Below, piece after piece: positions 11,831-24,972 of a stretch of 64,000 nucleotides of DNA; positions within the stretch are counted from its first letter, which is position 1, and the number at the start of each line of letters is the position of its first letter. The notes under the pieces were generated by a model, which had not been told where the DNA came from, searched no databases, and saw only the letters and a program-made list of their open reading frames with translations. This stretch comes from Sambucus nigra (Eukaryota > Streptophyta > Magnoliopsida > Dipsacales > Adoxaceae), in contig OX422211.1 of assembly GCA_949130495.1 (NCBI GenBank), forward strand, positions 535,218,017-535,282,016. The letters are read 5' to 3'. Made by a program: the position numbers and the translations under genes.

Positions 11831-12349
11831 TATCTCTACGACAACCCTGAACTGGTACCACATAGTGATATTCCGCTCATGGTCCTCGCGTGTACCCTGT
11901 CATAGTGAGTTATATCATGGATGCAGTGGAGGAAGTGCTTATTTGGTTTTCTTTCCTATATTAAAAAATAAGCCAAAAACTTTGGCTCTAGAAATGGTCT
12001 AGGAACCCTAAATGGTGTCAGTTAAATAACCGAACCCAACATAATAGAATCCGACCACCAAAAATCCACTAGCGATAAATACCTATGAAATTCAACAAGC
12101 CAAACAAGCATACCAATGATGTAAGGGATGGAAATCTATGTTAGCTAGACATATGCAAAATTATGTGGTTTTTATTCTTTTTAATCTATTAAATCACACA
12201 TATATACATATATAGGGAAAACATAAAACATCACACATAATAAATATATAATATATTAGAAGTGGCTACATGTATATATATAAAACATCCTAAAACATCA
12301 CATGTATTTTTACAAATACATATTAAAGGACAAATGTGGAAGAGTATAT
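11831..12349. other. AT-rich spacer, no gene recognised
   Basis: AT-rich sequence with short TA runs (around 12190 and 12270). I see no motif on either strand. It could be the upstream non-coding part of the transposon relic. Confidence 0.3.
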
Positions 12350-13600
12350 GAAATTGCAAGTTATTCTAGGGTTACACCAGTTCCAAATTTGTAATTTCAA
12401 TTAAATTAACAGGTTTAGATTGAGCACCAATCAAACATGTTGTGTTAAAACAATAGCCCACCTTTATTTTGCCTAAAACATGCATATAGATGAATAGCAA
12501 GAGGAAAATAAACAATTACACATAACGTTGCGATGTATGAGGAAAACTCACAATAGAAAAAATCTCGGACAACCTAGTCTACGTAAATTCACTATAATAT
12601 AGGATTTATACAATAGTGACAGTCATACTCAATTACTTCACTTACTCGATGACTTCAACCCTGATGCAGTCTTCACTACTTGTACCTTCTCCATAGCAAC
12701 ACTATAGAAATCCACCCACGTGTACATAACATGATCCTCTCGCGTCTCGATGTCCACCGATATTTGCATAACAATATGTCACTGTAGACAAAAAGAATCC
12801 ACGTTGCCAAACAAATTCTCTCAATGATGAGTAAACAATCTTTGGTAATAAAAACTTGAGATCTCAAACTATAAAATCACATTGATTCTTGGATCTCAAA
12901 CTATATGGCGTAAACAGAGGCTTTATATTTTTCTATAAAAACTAATTTTGAAACCTTTAACCTTTAAAATAACTTTGTCGGACCTTTTTTATATAGAAAA
13001 ATGTGAAAAGGCAGCGGCATAAAAAATAAGAATCTTATTCGAACAAAATTGTCATGTCAATCGAATGAGATAGGAAATTTCATTTGAACAAATATAAGTC
13101 ATTCGAACGAGATACCCAAACTCGTTTGAATGAGCTTCAAATGGCCTTCCAATGAAATGATTTTGTCTAAGGCAGGATGGTCCTGTTTGATCCTCATTAG
13201 AACAAAAACCTCAAACTTGTTTGAATAAGATATACTACTCGTTCGAATGAAACTGTCAAACTCGTTCAAACGAAACGTTGAGTTCGTTTGAACGACTTTT
13301 CAAAACAAAAAAGTTTTCTCTAGAAAAACCTTTTTCGAAAATGGCATCATAAAAACTTTGAACACCCAAGATGAAAACCTAGGGATCAACATAATATAAT
13401 AACTTTCTTGAGATCCCAAGGTTAAAGATAAAACTTGGCATGAAGTTGATGATGCTTTACTCAGGCCGCTTAATGCCTTCAAGTCCATAGGCTTGAAGGT
13501 ACAAACATAACAACTTAACTTATGACTCAAAGGGTTTTGTCCGAGCAAAATATAACAAATATTAAAAAAATATCATATAAATGTTTCAATGTGACATAAT
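12350..13600 (-). mobile_element. 3' LTR of a copia-like element (minus strand)
   Basis: This is the same LTR family as 47730-49138 and 58661-60055. On the minus strand it has GCTCGGACAAAACCC, TTTGAGTCATAAGTTA and TTCAAGCCTATGG, matching the plus copies' CGGACAAAATATTATAGTCATAGG and CAAGCCTATGG. Near its other end CATGTTTTAGGCAAAATAAAG matches their CATGTTTTAGGTTAGAAATAAA. A palindromic array lies at 13020-13290. Both ends are approximate. No matching 5' LTR or gag is recognisable above it, so this is a truncated 3' end. Confidence 0.6.
13020..13290. repeat. Palindromic TCGTTCGAACGA-type array
   Basis: The densest of these arrays: many copies of forms such as 'attcgaacga', 'actcgtttgaatga', 'actcgttcgaatga', 'actcgttcaaacga' and 'ttcgtttgaacgac', spaced 15-40 bp. 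Confidence 0.7.
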
Positions 13601-13614
13601 GAAAAAAAATCCTT

Positions 13615-13900
13615 ACAAATCTCTCCCCTTGGATATTTCGGGACAAAACCAAAAATTAAAACTAGGTCGTCAAGCTTTAATACCCAATCCCAAAACACCA
13701 AAAGGAAAAAATAGAAACTAACATTTGACCTACTCTATCTCTTGAGTAGTTTTTCTCTTGTGATACTTTTTCGTATCGTTGCTTAAACCTGAATACTTAA
13801 CACACCTTCCAAATGTAAAGAGAATATAAAATATATAAACCACACTTGAAAAATCATCAACCTTTGTTTAAATGTCTCCCCCTTAGACCAAAATTTCCCC
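13615..13900 (-). other. Copia 3' polypurine region
   Basis: On the minus strand two purine tracts appear: CTAAGGGGGAGACATTT (about 13885-13869) and CCAAGGGGAGAGATTTG (about 13640-13624). The first resembles TCTTAGGGGGAGACG at 58376-58390 in the plus-strand sister element. It directly precedes the LTR at 12350-13600. Confidence 0.55.
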
Positions 13901-15307
13901 CCTTTGTTTATAATAGACAAAGGAAAAGGTGCATAATATAAATTATGATATCCCTTATTGCCAACGTACAGTTGATCAAGCTATAAGCTGATCACAAAAA
14001 GCGCTTTACAATTTATATCATTCTCAGCATCAACAATAAAAAAATCTACACTAAATAAAAACCGTCCACAATAAAACTAATAAAGGATGACAACGAGAAT
14101 AACTAAACTTAGATAAAATTACAACTCCAATGAACTGAATCCCCCTTATAAAAATGTTTTTATACAAATGTCTCAACTGAAATTAAGGAAATTACAACAG
14201 TAACCAACTCTTAATCAAACTCAGAATCCAAGCGACTACCGAATCAAAACAACAACTCATACTCTAAGGATGATCACTGAATCTCCAACCATTGTAAGCC
14301 TAATTGCTTAGTCCTATTAAATCTATTTATAATAATAATAACGCATGAAGGGGAAAAAGATATTTATAGAATTGGGTCAGAGTCTACAAATTGCAAGAAA
14401 TATCTTTAATGACAACAATATAAATCAGGCAACCCATCGACACTCACGTGCAATGAATACCCCACCTCTCATGTAATGAAAGTAATACAAGCATGTCTAA
14501 ACCTAAACCAAACTATAATTATTTATCTCTAAACTAATAAACAAGTATTTAACAAATGAACTCAATAGGGATGTAACTAGCTACTCATGTAAAAAATATA
14601 ACCCAATACCCATATTTTAGTCATTCAGGTATTTGTAATATTATAACGTAACATTTTACATGGTCTTAACATCTTTAACTAAACGGGTTCGTCATTGAAC
14701 TATAGAAAATATACCCAATACGATCCTATATTACCTCCACTAACATCAATTGAAAGATAAGATATAAACAATCTTATAAGTAAGCACACAATGTGACATA
14801 TGGCTTAAATTAAAGAGTTCATCACCGGACAATATCATCTACACACATAAGTTGCATAACAATCATAAAGGCATCGACCTTCTGGGGACTATACCATTCT
14901 TATATTGGCAATCCCATAGGAATCGCTTACCTAATGGATTTCAAAACAAACATACACACAAATATGAGAACGAGGGATCATTACGAAATCACGTTGTTGG
15001 GTAGTCCCATACAAAAACTCGATCGATGGATCAGATCATCAACCTCTCTCATCACGAAGTTTACACCAACGGAACGTATGATCTAAATGTGCCAACACGT
15101 AGTAACAACATTTCCTAAATTGCTCGATTGATCCACATCTCTCCTCATAAGAGGATGGACATCCTAAACATGTGATAACAACACATCGACCTCCACAAAA
15201 GTCCTACATCAATATCCAAGCATGTAGTACATGGTCATAACCACTTAAGTCTAAAATCCCGACTGATAGATTAATCACGCGTAACGGGTATGTTCACATA
15301 ACAAACA

Positions 15308-15357
<50 letters not shown>

Positions 15358-15950
15358 CATACTCTCAAGCATACCCAAATCTTCCTAGTCCCCAAATGTC
15401 GGATTTATCATTACATCCTTAGGTTTCTGAACTCTCAAACCTTATTAAATCCAACTCCTAATTTATTAAATCTCTAAACTATGAGCACCCGACTATGATA
15501 TTCTCTCTTGTAACACACATATGCGTCTTCTTATTTTATTACTAAGTTGATTTCAAGGTCTATAATCTCAAGACCTAAATTAACCCCCAAACACTTTGGT
15601 TCATTTTTCTCAAAGCTCAATATATGCATACAATAATAGGATATCTCTCACTCGCATGCCTACCGAATTCAACCCAAATCCAACACTAGATGGCACTAAA
15701 TAGTATTAAAGTTTATATCTCCAACTTAGGTAACTATTCCCAATATTAACGAAGTCTGATAACTCAATAAACTAGGTTAAACAATCATAAAAGAAAGCCC
15801 AAACTCAAATGAGGGCCAAAAAAACCCTCAAGTTCAACCCTTGAGCCATTCCTAGGCCCTGCTGAGGATCGAATCGATCATAATCTTCTTCCTATTTTGA
15901 TTTCTCTTTCCTCAAAACCTCCACTAAATACCCCCATGCTCCATGTAAGA
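13901..15950. other. Non-coding spacer with (TA)n at 15312-15355
   Basis: No coding motif was seen on either strand. A perfect TA dinucleotide run of about 44 bp is present. It is likely degraded element sequence; nothing further can be supported. Confidence 0.35.
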
Positions 15951-17138
15951 TGTGGGTTCTTGAAATACAGTTAGTATCAAGTGAGGCATAACCCCTTATC
16001 AAGATCGATATTAACAACGTGCAGTATTAAATGGTGACAGTGAATACAGTTGAATAAGAGGCAACGGGATTCAATATTCAGACTTATATTAAATGGTATC
16101 TTGGCATAATAAATACACAGTAGGTATAATAAATAGATGGGACTAGCAGGTAGCTTGGTCAGAGGGAGAAAGTGCAAGCACTCTAGGCACAATAAAGGTA
16201 AGGCAGTAACTTCAAGCTTAGTTAATGCTCAATGATATGGGTATTAAATAGGTGTGGGAAATAATGTTCTCACAATTGCTCTCTTGTATGGAGGGAGTTG
16301 GGCAGTAATTCTAGGCTCAGAATGCTCTACCTGCTAAATTGTTTGGCTGGTCTATTTATATGAAAGGCCAGGTTACTCAAGTAATCTTGCTATTGTTTAA
16401 TACGATTGATCACATTAAATGCACAAGTACGAACCATTAATGTAGAAGATATTGCATTAAATGCATGGGATCTCATAATTTGGTGCAAAAATATTTATTG
16501 GCTTAATGTATAGTGGGATTAATAAGGAACATGACGTGGCAACTTGGGGCTTTTCTTAGAACGGTTAAAAGGGTAGGTTTGGTGAACTAGTCCTGTCGTC
16601 CTAAGGATAAACCCACTTGGGTGTTATGACTTGGAGTCCCTAAATTCCAGACGTTATGGTGTCAAAAATGGGTAAACAGTGACCCCATTAAGTGTATGGT
16701 AACATCAGTCAAGCGGGTTGGCATCTGATTTAGGGTTTCTCAGATGATAGGTAGCTCGAGTTTATCTTTTGTTTGTTAGTTAAGAACTATCTTAAGACTA
16801 AGGAAGCAAGATTGAGGTACTTCGAGGAGGTTCCCTCGAAAGAGTAGGAGTTAAGGTAGCTCAATTGTAGGTGGCTCGAGTAACTATGTGTACTAAGTGA
16901 AGTCTTGCTCAAGTGTGACAAGAGGGTTGGTAATTATATTCCCAATCCTCCAAACAATGTCCCGATGAGGTTCCCAAGAGGAGGTTGTTTTATAGAGCAT
17001 GTTAGCTCTCCCATGCCCTGCCAGGCATGGTCCCTTATGGATACCAAATAACATCGCTCAACATATAACATAAGATAAACCACATGATACAATTCATTCT
17101 GTTTTAGATTATAAACCATCGTCATTCAAGTGACTTTG
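15951..17138 (-). mobile_element. 3' LTR of gypsy gag-only element
   Basis: It shares near-continuous similarity with 19436-20649, for example 'gttagtatcaagtgaggc', 'caatattcagacttatatt' and 'aacatcgctcaacatataac' in the same order. In minus orientation the pair begins about TGAAAGTCAC and ends AAGAACCCACA. Length is about 1.19 kb. No convincing 5 bp target duplication was found. Confidence 0.75.
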
Positions 17139-17299
17139 ATTTACAATTCATCTCCGACAATCAAATAGCATGAAAGGACCCTATAGGCATTATATTGATG
17201 GATTATCCCCCATCTAATAAGACATGAGAGAAAACATAATCGTTTACAGATTCCGTAACATAGAAAGCCCTATTATGGGGATACTGATTAATCTATCAG

Positions 17300-19435
17300 A
17301 TTACAAGAATGTGACTTCATAGAGGTACCTTCTCACAAGTATGTCCATAAGTCCCTTCCATTTAAGGTGTGGAGCCATGCTTTTCTTTACAATTTCCAAG
17401 ATGGATCGCGTAACCTCCAACTGTGAGTTCTTGGGGAGGCTAACCTGATCAAAGAAACAACCAAACTTTGGTGAGCAATCAACTGCCATGCATTCGACTC
17501 ACAGGTCTGCTTGTTCATCTTCTAGCTCATAGGCTTGTTCTACATCTCTATACACAGCCTCATTATAGGCTATCACTACATTTAATCCTCTAGAAAGCAA
17601 GCTCTCATCTACCTACTAAGTCCCTCAATAGGGTCATGTACTTCTTTCTCTTATTCGTCTACCTCCTCTGCCTCATAATCTAAATGGAGTTGAGCCGGGT
17701 CGAAGGGGCATTCCTCTAGAGATTCTTTGAAATTATCCTCCAGATATTCTTCGAAGTAACTCTCTTTGAACCACTGCTCTCTCATCAATCGTTCATCCTC
17801 TTCATAAAAAACGTTGGCCATATGGTCTCCATGTGGTGTTTAAGGGTTATCATTCGCATTAGTTTTTGGAAACTCGATGTCTCCACTATCAAGTGACGAT
17901 AAATTAACCTCCTTAGTGAAAAACACACTTTGGTAGTGTGGTTCACCCTATTGTGAAGTGTACAATAGTGAGGTTTTTCTCTGTCCTCCCGGCGAAGTTA
18001 TGTTGTGCTAACGTTGACGGACCTGTAGACCTTGTCACAAACCATAAGATCATACTAGTTCAAAGCATGTTCCACCGTTCAAGGTATCTCGGGGGGGTAT
18101 TCCTTACCTTCGAATCTTCTCTTGTTGCCTCTCCCCCTTCTGCCTTCTCATTCGCCATAACTTTCCTCCTTATCACCATCGTCTGCATAATTGACCCATA
18201 AGGGTACTCCCCTCGCTGAGGCAACTGCGGGCCTTAGTAGAAAGTTTGATAAGGCAGGCGGGGGTAATACAGGCTTAACCACCAAGGCAATGTTCCTCGC
18301 TTCTTTTAAGAACGCTGAAACTCTACCTTCTCGTGTTTCATTAATCAAATGATAGATATACTCAGGTAGCAAACCTTCTACACAAACTTGCAAAAGTTTA
18401 TCCTCTCACGTCCAAAGAGCGCTCGTAAAACCTCCTAATATAGGCCACAACATCCTCCCCTAGCTTCTTCTTCTCACATGCTAGATGCATGAGTGTAAAC
18501 TCATCCTCGACCAAAAAGAACTTTTGTACTAACAAAACGTTCAATTCCTACAAGGAGCCCAAACTACCTGGGGCCAGGTGGGAGTACCACGTGTATGATT
18601 TCTCTTTTAAGGACTTTGAAAATTCCCTCAACCTCATCTCTTTGTCGTTGTAATGGGCCCTAAGGCTTTCAATAAATCTCTTCACGTGCTCCTTTAGGTT
18701 TCCACCTTTCCCCATGTACTTCTCAAATATTGGTGGAATATACCCTAATAGGTAGGGCTCGTTGTTGTATGCCTATGGGTATGGAGTACGGAATTCATCA
18801 TACATTGTAGAACTATCTCCCCCTTTGGACAATGCTATGAACTTCACCAGCTCCTTCTTCATTTCTTCCAAGCTGGCCGGTGAAGATCTAGTTCGCCGCA
18901 CTGTTACTACTACCAGAATCGTCGGAGTGTGTGGTGCACTTTTTCCCTTGCCGCCGGTCATAGCCTAAGTCGCTGAAGTCTTTCCCCCATCTTGCGGAGT
19001 TATCCTAGTTGTCATGGGTGGGACCGTGGTGGGAGGCACACTGCCAAAGGTTGGTAGAGAGATAGGGAGAGCATCATTAAAAGAGGGCATAATAACACTC
19101 CACATAATGGTAGGAGGAGATATTTTCGCTTGTGGTGTAATGAAAGAGCTGCCTCCCATAGGGATCCCCAACATCGCCTGGGCTACTAGAGTCTTGATGA
19201 ACTTTGTGAACAAACCTATGATTCCCTTTATTTGTGTCGGGCCTATTTTGGTTTATGCGACCATCGCTTTCGTCACAACGGTATTAGACGCACTAGGCTT
19301 CATCTGTGCTATTCTCACTCCTTCAGGTAGCTTGGAGAGTTTTTTCTCCTCCTCATGCTGTATGGCATCAAAGTCAATGATTCTGGCATTATCATCCTCT
19401 GGCATCTTTTCAAAAGAGAATACCTCCCCAGAAGA
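17300..19435 (-). pseudogene. Ty3/gypsy gag with truncated protease start
   Basis: Minus-strand gypsy gag relic. A proline/serine-rich N-terminal part (19435-18970) includes SSGEVFSFEKMPEDD. The retrotrans_gag core at 18770-18400 reads YLLGYIPPIFEKYMGK, LKEHVKRFIESLRAHYNDK, EMRLREFSKSLKEKSYTWY and VEDEFTLMHLACEKKKLGE. A downstream part (18393-18148) has LLPEYIYHLINETREGRVS. Near 17400 SILEIVKKSMAPHLKWKG resembles the stretch before Tat-type retropepsin, but no catalytic Asp motif follows. Stops break it in several places, for example a TAG after the YTWYSHLAPGS stretch. There is no RT or integrase before the 3' LTR, so this is a gag-only element. Confidence 0.75.
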
Positions 19436-20649
19436 TGTGTGGGTTCTTGGAATATAGTTAGTATCAAGTGAGGCATAACCCCTTAGCAAGATCGGAATTA
19501 ACACCATGAAATATTAAATGGTGGCAGTGCATACAGGTGAATAAGAGGCAAAGGGATTCAATATTCAGACTTATATTAAATGGTATGTTGGTACAATAAA
19601 TACACAACATGTATAATAAATAGATGGGACCAGCAGGTAATGCGGTTAGAGGGAGAAAGAGAAAGCACTCTAGGCATAATAAAGGCAAGGTAGAAACTTC
19701 AATCTCAGTTAATGCTCAATGATATGGTTATTAAATGGGTGTGAAAAATAATGTTCTCACAATAGATCTTGGGTATGGAGGGAGTTGGGTAGCAATTCTA
19801 GGCTCAGAATGCTCTGCCTGCTAAACTGTTTGACAGGTCTATTTATATGTCAGGACAGGTTACTCGAGTAATCTCTCCCATGTTTAATATGATTAATCAC
19901 ATTAAATGCACAAGTAACTTTCATTAATGTAGAAGATATTGCATTAAATACACAAAATCTCATAATTTGGCGAGAAACGATTTTATTGGCTGAAGGTATA
20001 GTGGGAATTAATGAGGGACATGACGTGGCAGCTTGGGGCTTATCTTAGAACGACTAAAGGGCCAAGTTTAGTGAACTAGACATGTCGTTATAAGGATAAA
20101 TCCACTTAAGTTTTGTGACTAAGAGTCCTTAAATGCCAGACTTTATGATGTCAACAAGTGGGTAAACAGTGACCCCATTAAGTATATGGTAACATCAGTC
20201 AGGTGGGATGGCGTCTGATTTAAGGTTGCTCGACTGATAGATAGCTCGAGTGTTTGGTCTTCTGTTTGTTGGTTAAGAACTATCTTAAAACCAAGGCAAC
20301 AAGATTGAGGTACCTCGAGGAGGTTTCATGGAATGAGTAGGAGTTAAGGTAGCTCGGTTATAGCTGGCTCGATCAACCATGTGTACTAAGTGAAATTTTC
20401 CCCAACTGTGCCAAGAGGGTTGGTAATTTTATTCCCAATGTTGTCTTGATCCAAATTCTCCAAACCATGCCCCTACGAGGTTCCTAAGAGGAGGTTATTC
20501 AATAAAGCATGTTATCTCCTCCATGCCCTGCCATGCATGATCCCTCATAGATACCGAACAACATCGCTCAACATATAACATAAGATAAAGTATATGATAC
20601 AATTCATTATGTTTTATATTAAAAACTATCGTCATTCAGGTGACTTTCA
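19436..20649 (-). mobile_element. 5' LTR of gypsy gag-only element
   Basis: Partner of the LTR at 15951-17138, about 1.21 kb. Its inner border on the minus strand reads CCCACACATCTTCTGGGG, and no obvious tRNA-complementary primer site follows. An open frame starts inside the LTR (19507) and runs on into gag. Confidence 0.7.
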
Positions 20650-20929
20650 TCCATGAGTTGGATTCTTGGAACAACGTCCGTGGAGAACTTTTGAGGTAGG
20701 TCCTTTGGGCTATATCTGTACAGAATCTTCGAGGTGGGTCCTTCGAGCCACATTTGTGGAGAATCTTTGAGGTAACTTGCTCGGGTGACCTTCATTCTCC
20801 TTCTTCGTCTTCCAATCAACAGATTAACTAAGTTAATCACTCTTTGGTGGGGGCTCCCCCTACACTCCAAATTTCGTTTGAAAACCCAATCAAAGTCCAA
20901 ACTAACCACTAGGTTATGAACCTAAACGT
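20650..20929. other. Flank with no recognised gene
   Basis: A 96-residue minus-strand frame (20619-20909) overlaps it. It shows no family motif and overlaps the LTR end, so I do not call a gene. Confidence 0.3.
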
Positions 20930-21736
20930 ATTCCAATAATGATTTAATTTCATGGTTTCACAATCAAGGTACATTACTCTTGCATAGGCAGTTAATTACA
21001 CTCGTAATTAACAAATATTCATAAACATAATTAAAACTAATCAAACTAGGACCTAAGCATATGTTCTAATCTTATATTAACATAGGAAAACATTTACTCC
21101 AAACAAGTTACAAATTTAAAAGTGTGTTGCAAAAGTTTTTTTACCTGAAACGACGAACACTAAATCCTTTATGCTTTGATTCCTTGTTCTTCCTCCTGAA
21201 AGTTCCATCCAAGTTCTCTTAATTCTCTAGGGCTACTAGGTTTTGTGTGCAATGTGAAGAGTCCTTAATTAGTGAAGCTAAACTCCCATAGATACTCACT
21301 AATCCCGTAGGTCCGTAATATGCCTATTTTCAGGGCCCCAAATGATCCCATAATTCTACCCAAACCACTCCAAAACTTAGCCCAATAGTATGCCCAATTA
21401 AAACTACTAAAAACACTTGTTTGGTCCTCCATGACACTCCAAAGTGCAATACAATCAATAATACCTCACATGCAGACGATAGCACCTCATAACGTAAATA
21501 TAATACACAAATTAATCATTATATGTGTTACACATAGTCCAACATCATATAATTAATATGGATAATTAATTATATACAAGAAATTACACAAAATCATATA
21601 TCATGAAAATTTAATTACCATCTAAATTATGCATCTTATTATTACGAAATCACACAAGAAATAATTAATTCCATTTATTAATTTATTTCTCACTTTAATA
21701 AATATTAGTAAATTCATAAAAATATGGGGTATTACA
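20930..21736 (-). mobile_element. Truncated gypsy-type LTR relic
   Basis: On the minus strand it begins TGTAATACCCCATATTTT (21736 downward), matching the TGGAATACCCCATAC and TGAAATACCCCGTAC starts of the LTRs ending at 34406 and 27828. AT-rich sequence with similar layout follows. The other end is missing or unrecognisable. Confidence 0.4.
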
Positions 21737-21897
21737 TAAAACCAATGTGATACCAATGAGAGACAACATATGATGCGACGTAAAGTGAAACGATAACGAC
21801 AAATAAACATGGTGACACAAATACAAATAATCGAAACAATGAAACAACTGACACCAATTTGAAACATATGAGGAACATGGATTAAAAGCATGCAAAG

Positions 21898-21900
<3 letters not shown>

Positions 21901-21986
<86 letters not shown>
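21901..21986. repeat. (CA)n-(TA)n microsatellite
   Basis: About 19 CA units (21901-21938) pass directly into about 24 TA units. The YIYIY/VCVCV open frames across it are artefacts. Confidence 0.95.
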
Positions 21987-21996
<10 letters not shown>

Positions 21997-23480
21997 GCAC
22001 GTATAACAAGAATGCACGTAAATATGTAGGCATATCACCATTAAAGACTCCCAAAAACACGTTTTTAACACTCATGTGGCATAAATTTGTCTAAACCGAA
22101 CATGGCATGGAATGAAAGGACGTTAGCTAGAAATAAAATAAATATGTCCCAACCACTCTAGAAAGTCTAAAGAGCTCAGATTTGATCGTCTTAAATTGTC
22201 AAACTTAGATTTAACCTCAAGTGACAAATAGAATGAACTCAAAATGGAAAAACGAACTAAATGCACACAATCCTAGAAAATATTGATGATTCTTAAATCA
22301 ATAACATCAAACATTAAGAATGTACTAGGACTCAGTTTGCAAACCCATTGATTTTGAACTTGTTAAACCGTACAAAATATAAATATTGAATTATTTTCTA
22401 TTTTTGAAGATATCACTTTTTGTTAATGCCTAAAATTATTGTATGAATTTTTGTATTAACTTAATACACTAATAATCTATTTGTAATAGATGAAAAGATA
22501 ATAATCATAGAAATGCTTGTCTAGATTGAGTATAGTAGAGAAAAGACGAGAGGAAAAAAAGGGAAACCATATTTATGTAGTTCAGCCCCAAGATGGTGCA
22601 TATGTCCACATGTGTATTTGTGATTGTATTAGCTTCAATGGGAAACATCTATGGATGAATGGAGTATTACAAGGTTTATAATTCACTCCAGAAATGGGTA
22701 ATATAACAGTAGGAAAATAATCTCTCGCTCCCACATGAGCCGTATTTATATGTGTCGTGAGTGGAAAGAGGGAGAGAGAGAGAGTACAATGGAGACAAAA
22801 AGGAATGTAGAGTGACAAGTGTCATGCCTTTATAGATTAGGTACGTGCACATTTATATATATAATGGGTAATGGGATGGGTACATGTTTCCAATTAATAG
22901 TGGAGCAATAAAATACCTTAAACCCCAGATGTGTATCTGCTAATTGCTACTGGTGTCAATCCCACCACATGATGGTAACTTATACACGACGTTAACTAAC
23001 ACTACTAATAGTTGCAGATTGGATGAGCTAAAGTGATGGCCTATGACATTGTGGCTGAGTAGAATTGCACAACACGACTAGGTTGCAGTCTGAGCCGACC
23101 TCTTTCAAGTCATCAAAAAGTCCAGTTTTCTCTATGTAATTGGTTCTCTATCCACACCTATTTATGGTACAGTAAAATCCCCTAATATTTCGCTAGAAAA
23201 TGAGTAATTACGTGAATTGTACGAAATATTGTGCCTTAGGAGTATTTGCTGAGCTAATTTGAGAAAACTTAAGTGTTAAGCAATGAAAATGTCGTCATCC
23301 TTGAAATCTTCTCAGCTCACGCCGGACAAATTGACTTGTAACATTTTCCACTCTAAGATTGAATTTGACATGTGTCATTAGATGGGTTTTGGCACCCAAT
23401 TTTATCACGCGCGCATAGGGTAGTGGATGTGTGTTTAAATTGACATCGACTGTCCGCTTTTCCTGGCATGCATCACACTT
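21987..23480. other. Spacer and probable LTR/promoter relic
   Basis: No coding motif. It includes a short GA run (22773-22783) and a TATA-rich stretch near 22852-22863. Around 23360 the phrase GACATGTGTCATTAG resembles the minus-strand sequence upstream of the second Transposase_28-like relic (about 36920), suggesting a shared upstream region. Confidence 0.35.
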
Positions 23481-23965
23481 CACAATTAACTGATGCTGCT
23501 ATTTTTTTAGTATGAATACTCATTTAAAAACCCTTTTAACATTTTCTAATCATTCATCTTCCTTCGAGCATTTTTTAGAGGGAGAAAATTTCACTTTTTT
23601 AAAAACCCTTCCTTCCTCAATTTTCCATTTCTTCCATTTATAACGGTCTTCTAAGAATTTTACTCTTGATTTTCTTTAGAGTTGAGACGCGCTTAGTTAT
23701 CTTCGAAACTCTTTATGATTTTTCAGGTATGCCCTCCTTCCTATCTTTGTATTTTTATGGCTTTTTCAGAGAACCCAATTTTCTTGACATTCTTCCATCT
23801 TAATCTTTCTGTGGTTAAACAATTGGCTTGTAATTTGTTGATATATTGGAGGAGCGATAATATTTAGAGGACCATTCAGTCCATAGTTACCCTTTATTTA
23901 GCAAGTCTTCATAGGTTTTCCAAATTTTCTTTTCATTCTCCCTTTAGTTTTATTCTCATTGATGA
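23481..23965 (+). promoter_or_regulatory. Likely promoter/5' leader of the Transposase_28-like gene
   Basis: Pyrimidine-rich leader-like sequence with a possible splice site (TTTTTCAG at about 23717-23725). The opposite-strand relic has a comparable pyrimidine-rich leader at 36302-36833. Function is inferred from position only. Confidence 0.3.
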
Positions 23966-24471
23966 GTTATGAAACCTATGTACCTAGGTGGTTTGAGTAC
24001 TTGGCCGATTTAAAATGATTGTTCCAAGGAATTTTAGAAAGAAGTTTCCCCAAGACTTTTCAGGTTATTCGTCCTGAAGACGATCCTGAATACCTTAGGT
24101 TTACCATTACAGTTGCCTCATCCATAGGGGTTCTCTACACAACCCCTAGTAGTAGGACCTGAGTCTTCCATTAATGTTGATGCCAACGTAATGGACCGTC
24201 CTCTAAGTGGGGAAAGTCTTGATAACACTGTGTCCATAGCTGTAGTTGACTTGGATCCTCCCTCTTCGCGTATAGCTCCTAACGACTAGATGGCCTCCAT
24301 ATATTTGTTGTTATGGTACCCCTCATCGATGAGGGTACATACAGGGCCTTTCACGCCTAGGATATAGACACCATCGACTAAAAGTCATGGTTATGATATC
24401 TTGGAGGAATAACTGGAGGATTTGAGAAATAAGTATAACATCCCCATAATCATATCTATACGGATACTAGA
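23966..24471 (+). pseudogene. Transposase_28-like (putative gypsy-type transposon) gene, 5' part
   Basis: The frame opens MSYETYVPRWFEYLADLK near 23966, then breaks repeatedly. The end of this part reads LEDLRNKYNIPIIISIRI, like the 'LRxxYxIPxxxxxR' stretch at the start of the Transposase_28 domain. It stops at 24471, where a 9.9 kb LTR element is inserted, and resumes at 34407. The protein family is plant-specific and linked to gypsy-type elements; its activity is not known to me. The relic at 35295-36301 is a homologue on the other strand. Confidence 0.5.
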
Positions 24472-24872
24472 TGTGGCACCCTGCCTAATAATATACCGGG
24501 TGATCAATCCTATATCATATTAAAATAGGAATCTCATATGTTTCATTCTTATCATCACTGTCGAAAATTAATTTAATTACTAATAACTTATTAAGTTGCG
24601 TCAAATTTCACACAATTTATATACAACAACTGAGATGAAATAAAATAATCGAACACTCGGTACACCATAGTACAACCAAATCGAATGTCGCACTAAAGGC
24701 GATAAAAGAATAAATAAATACAGTTGGGCTATCGGCCCGAATATTTCTACAATTCTTCCAATCTAGATCTAGAGAATAGAAGTGTTTACAATAAACTTGC
24801 TTGCATCCACAGCTGCTGCAGCATACGTCTGACTCGAAAGAATCATCATCCAAGCGTTCTTATGTCTGTACA

Positions 24873-24972
<100 letters not shown>

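Noticed and set aside
13020..13290. Motif array considered as a CRISPR-like array
   Set aside because: Spacing is irregular, motifs are variable and short, the setting is a plant LTR, and there are no cas genes.
20619..20909. 96-residue minus-strand frame with an Arg-rich run
   Set aside because: It overlaps the end of an LTR, with no recognisable family and no supporting context.
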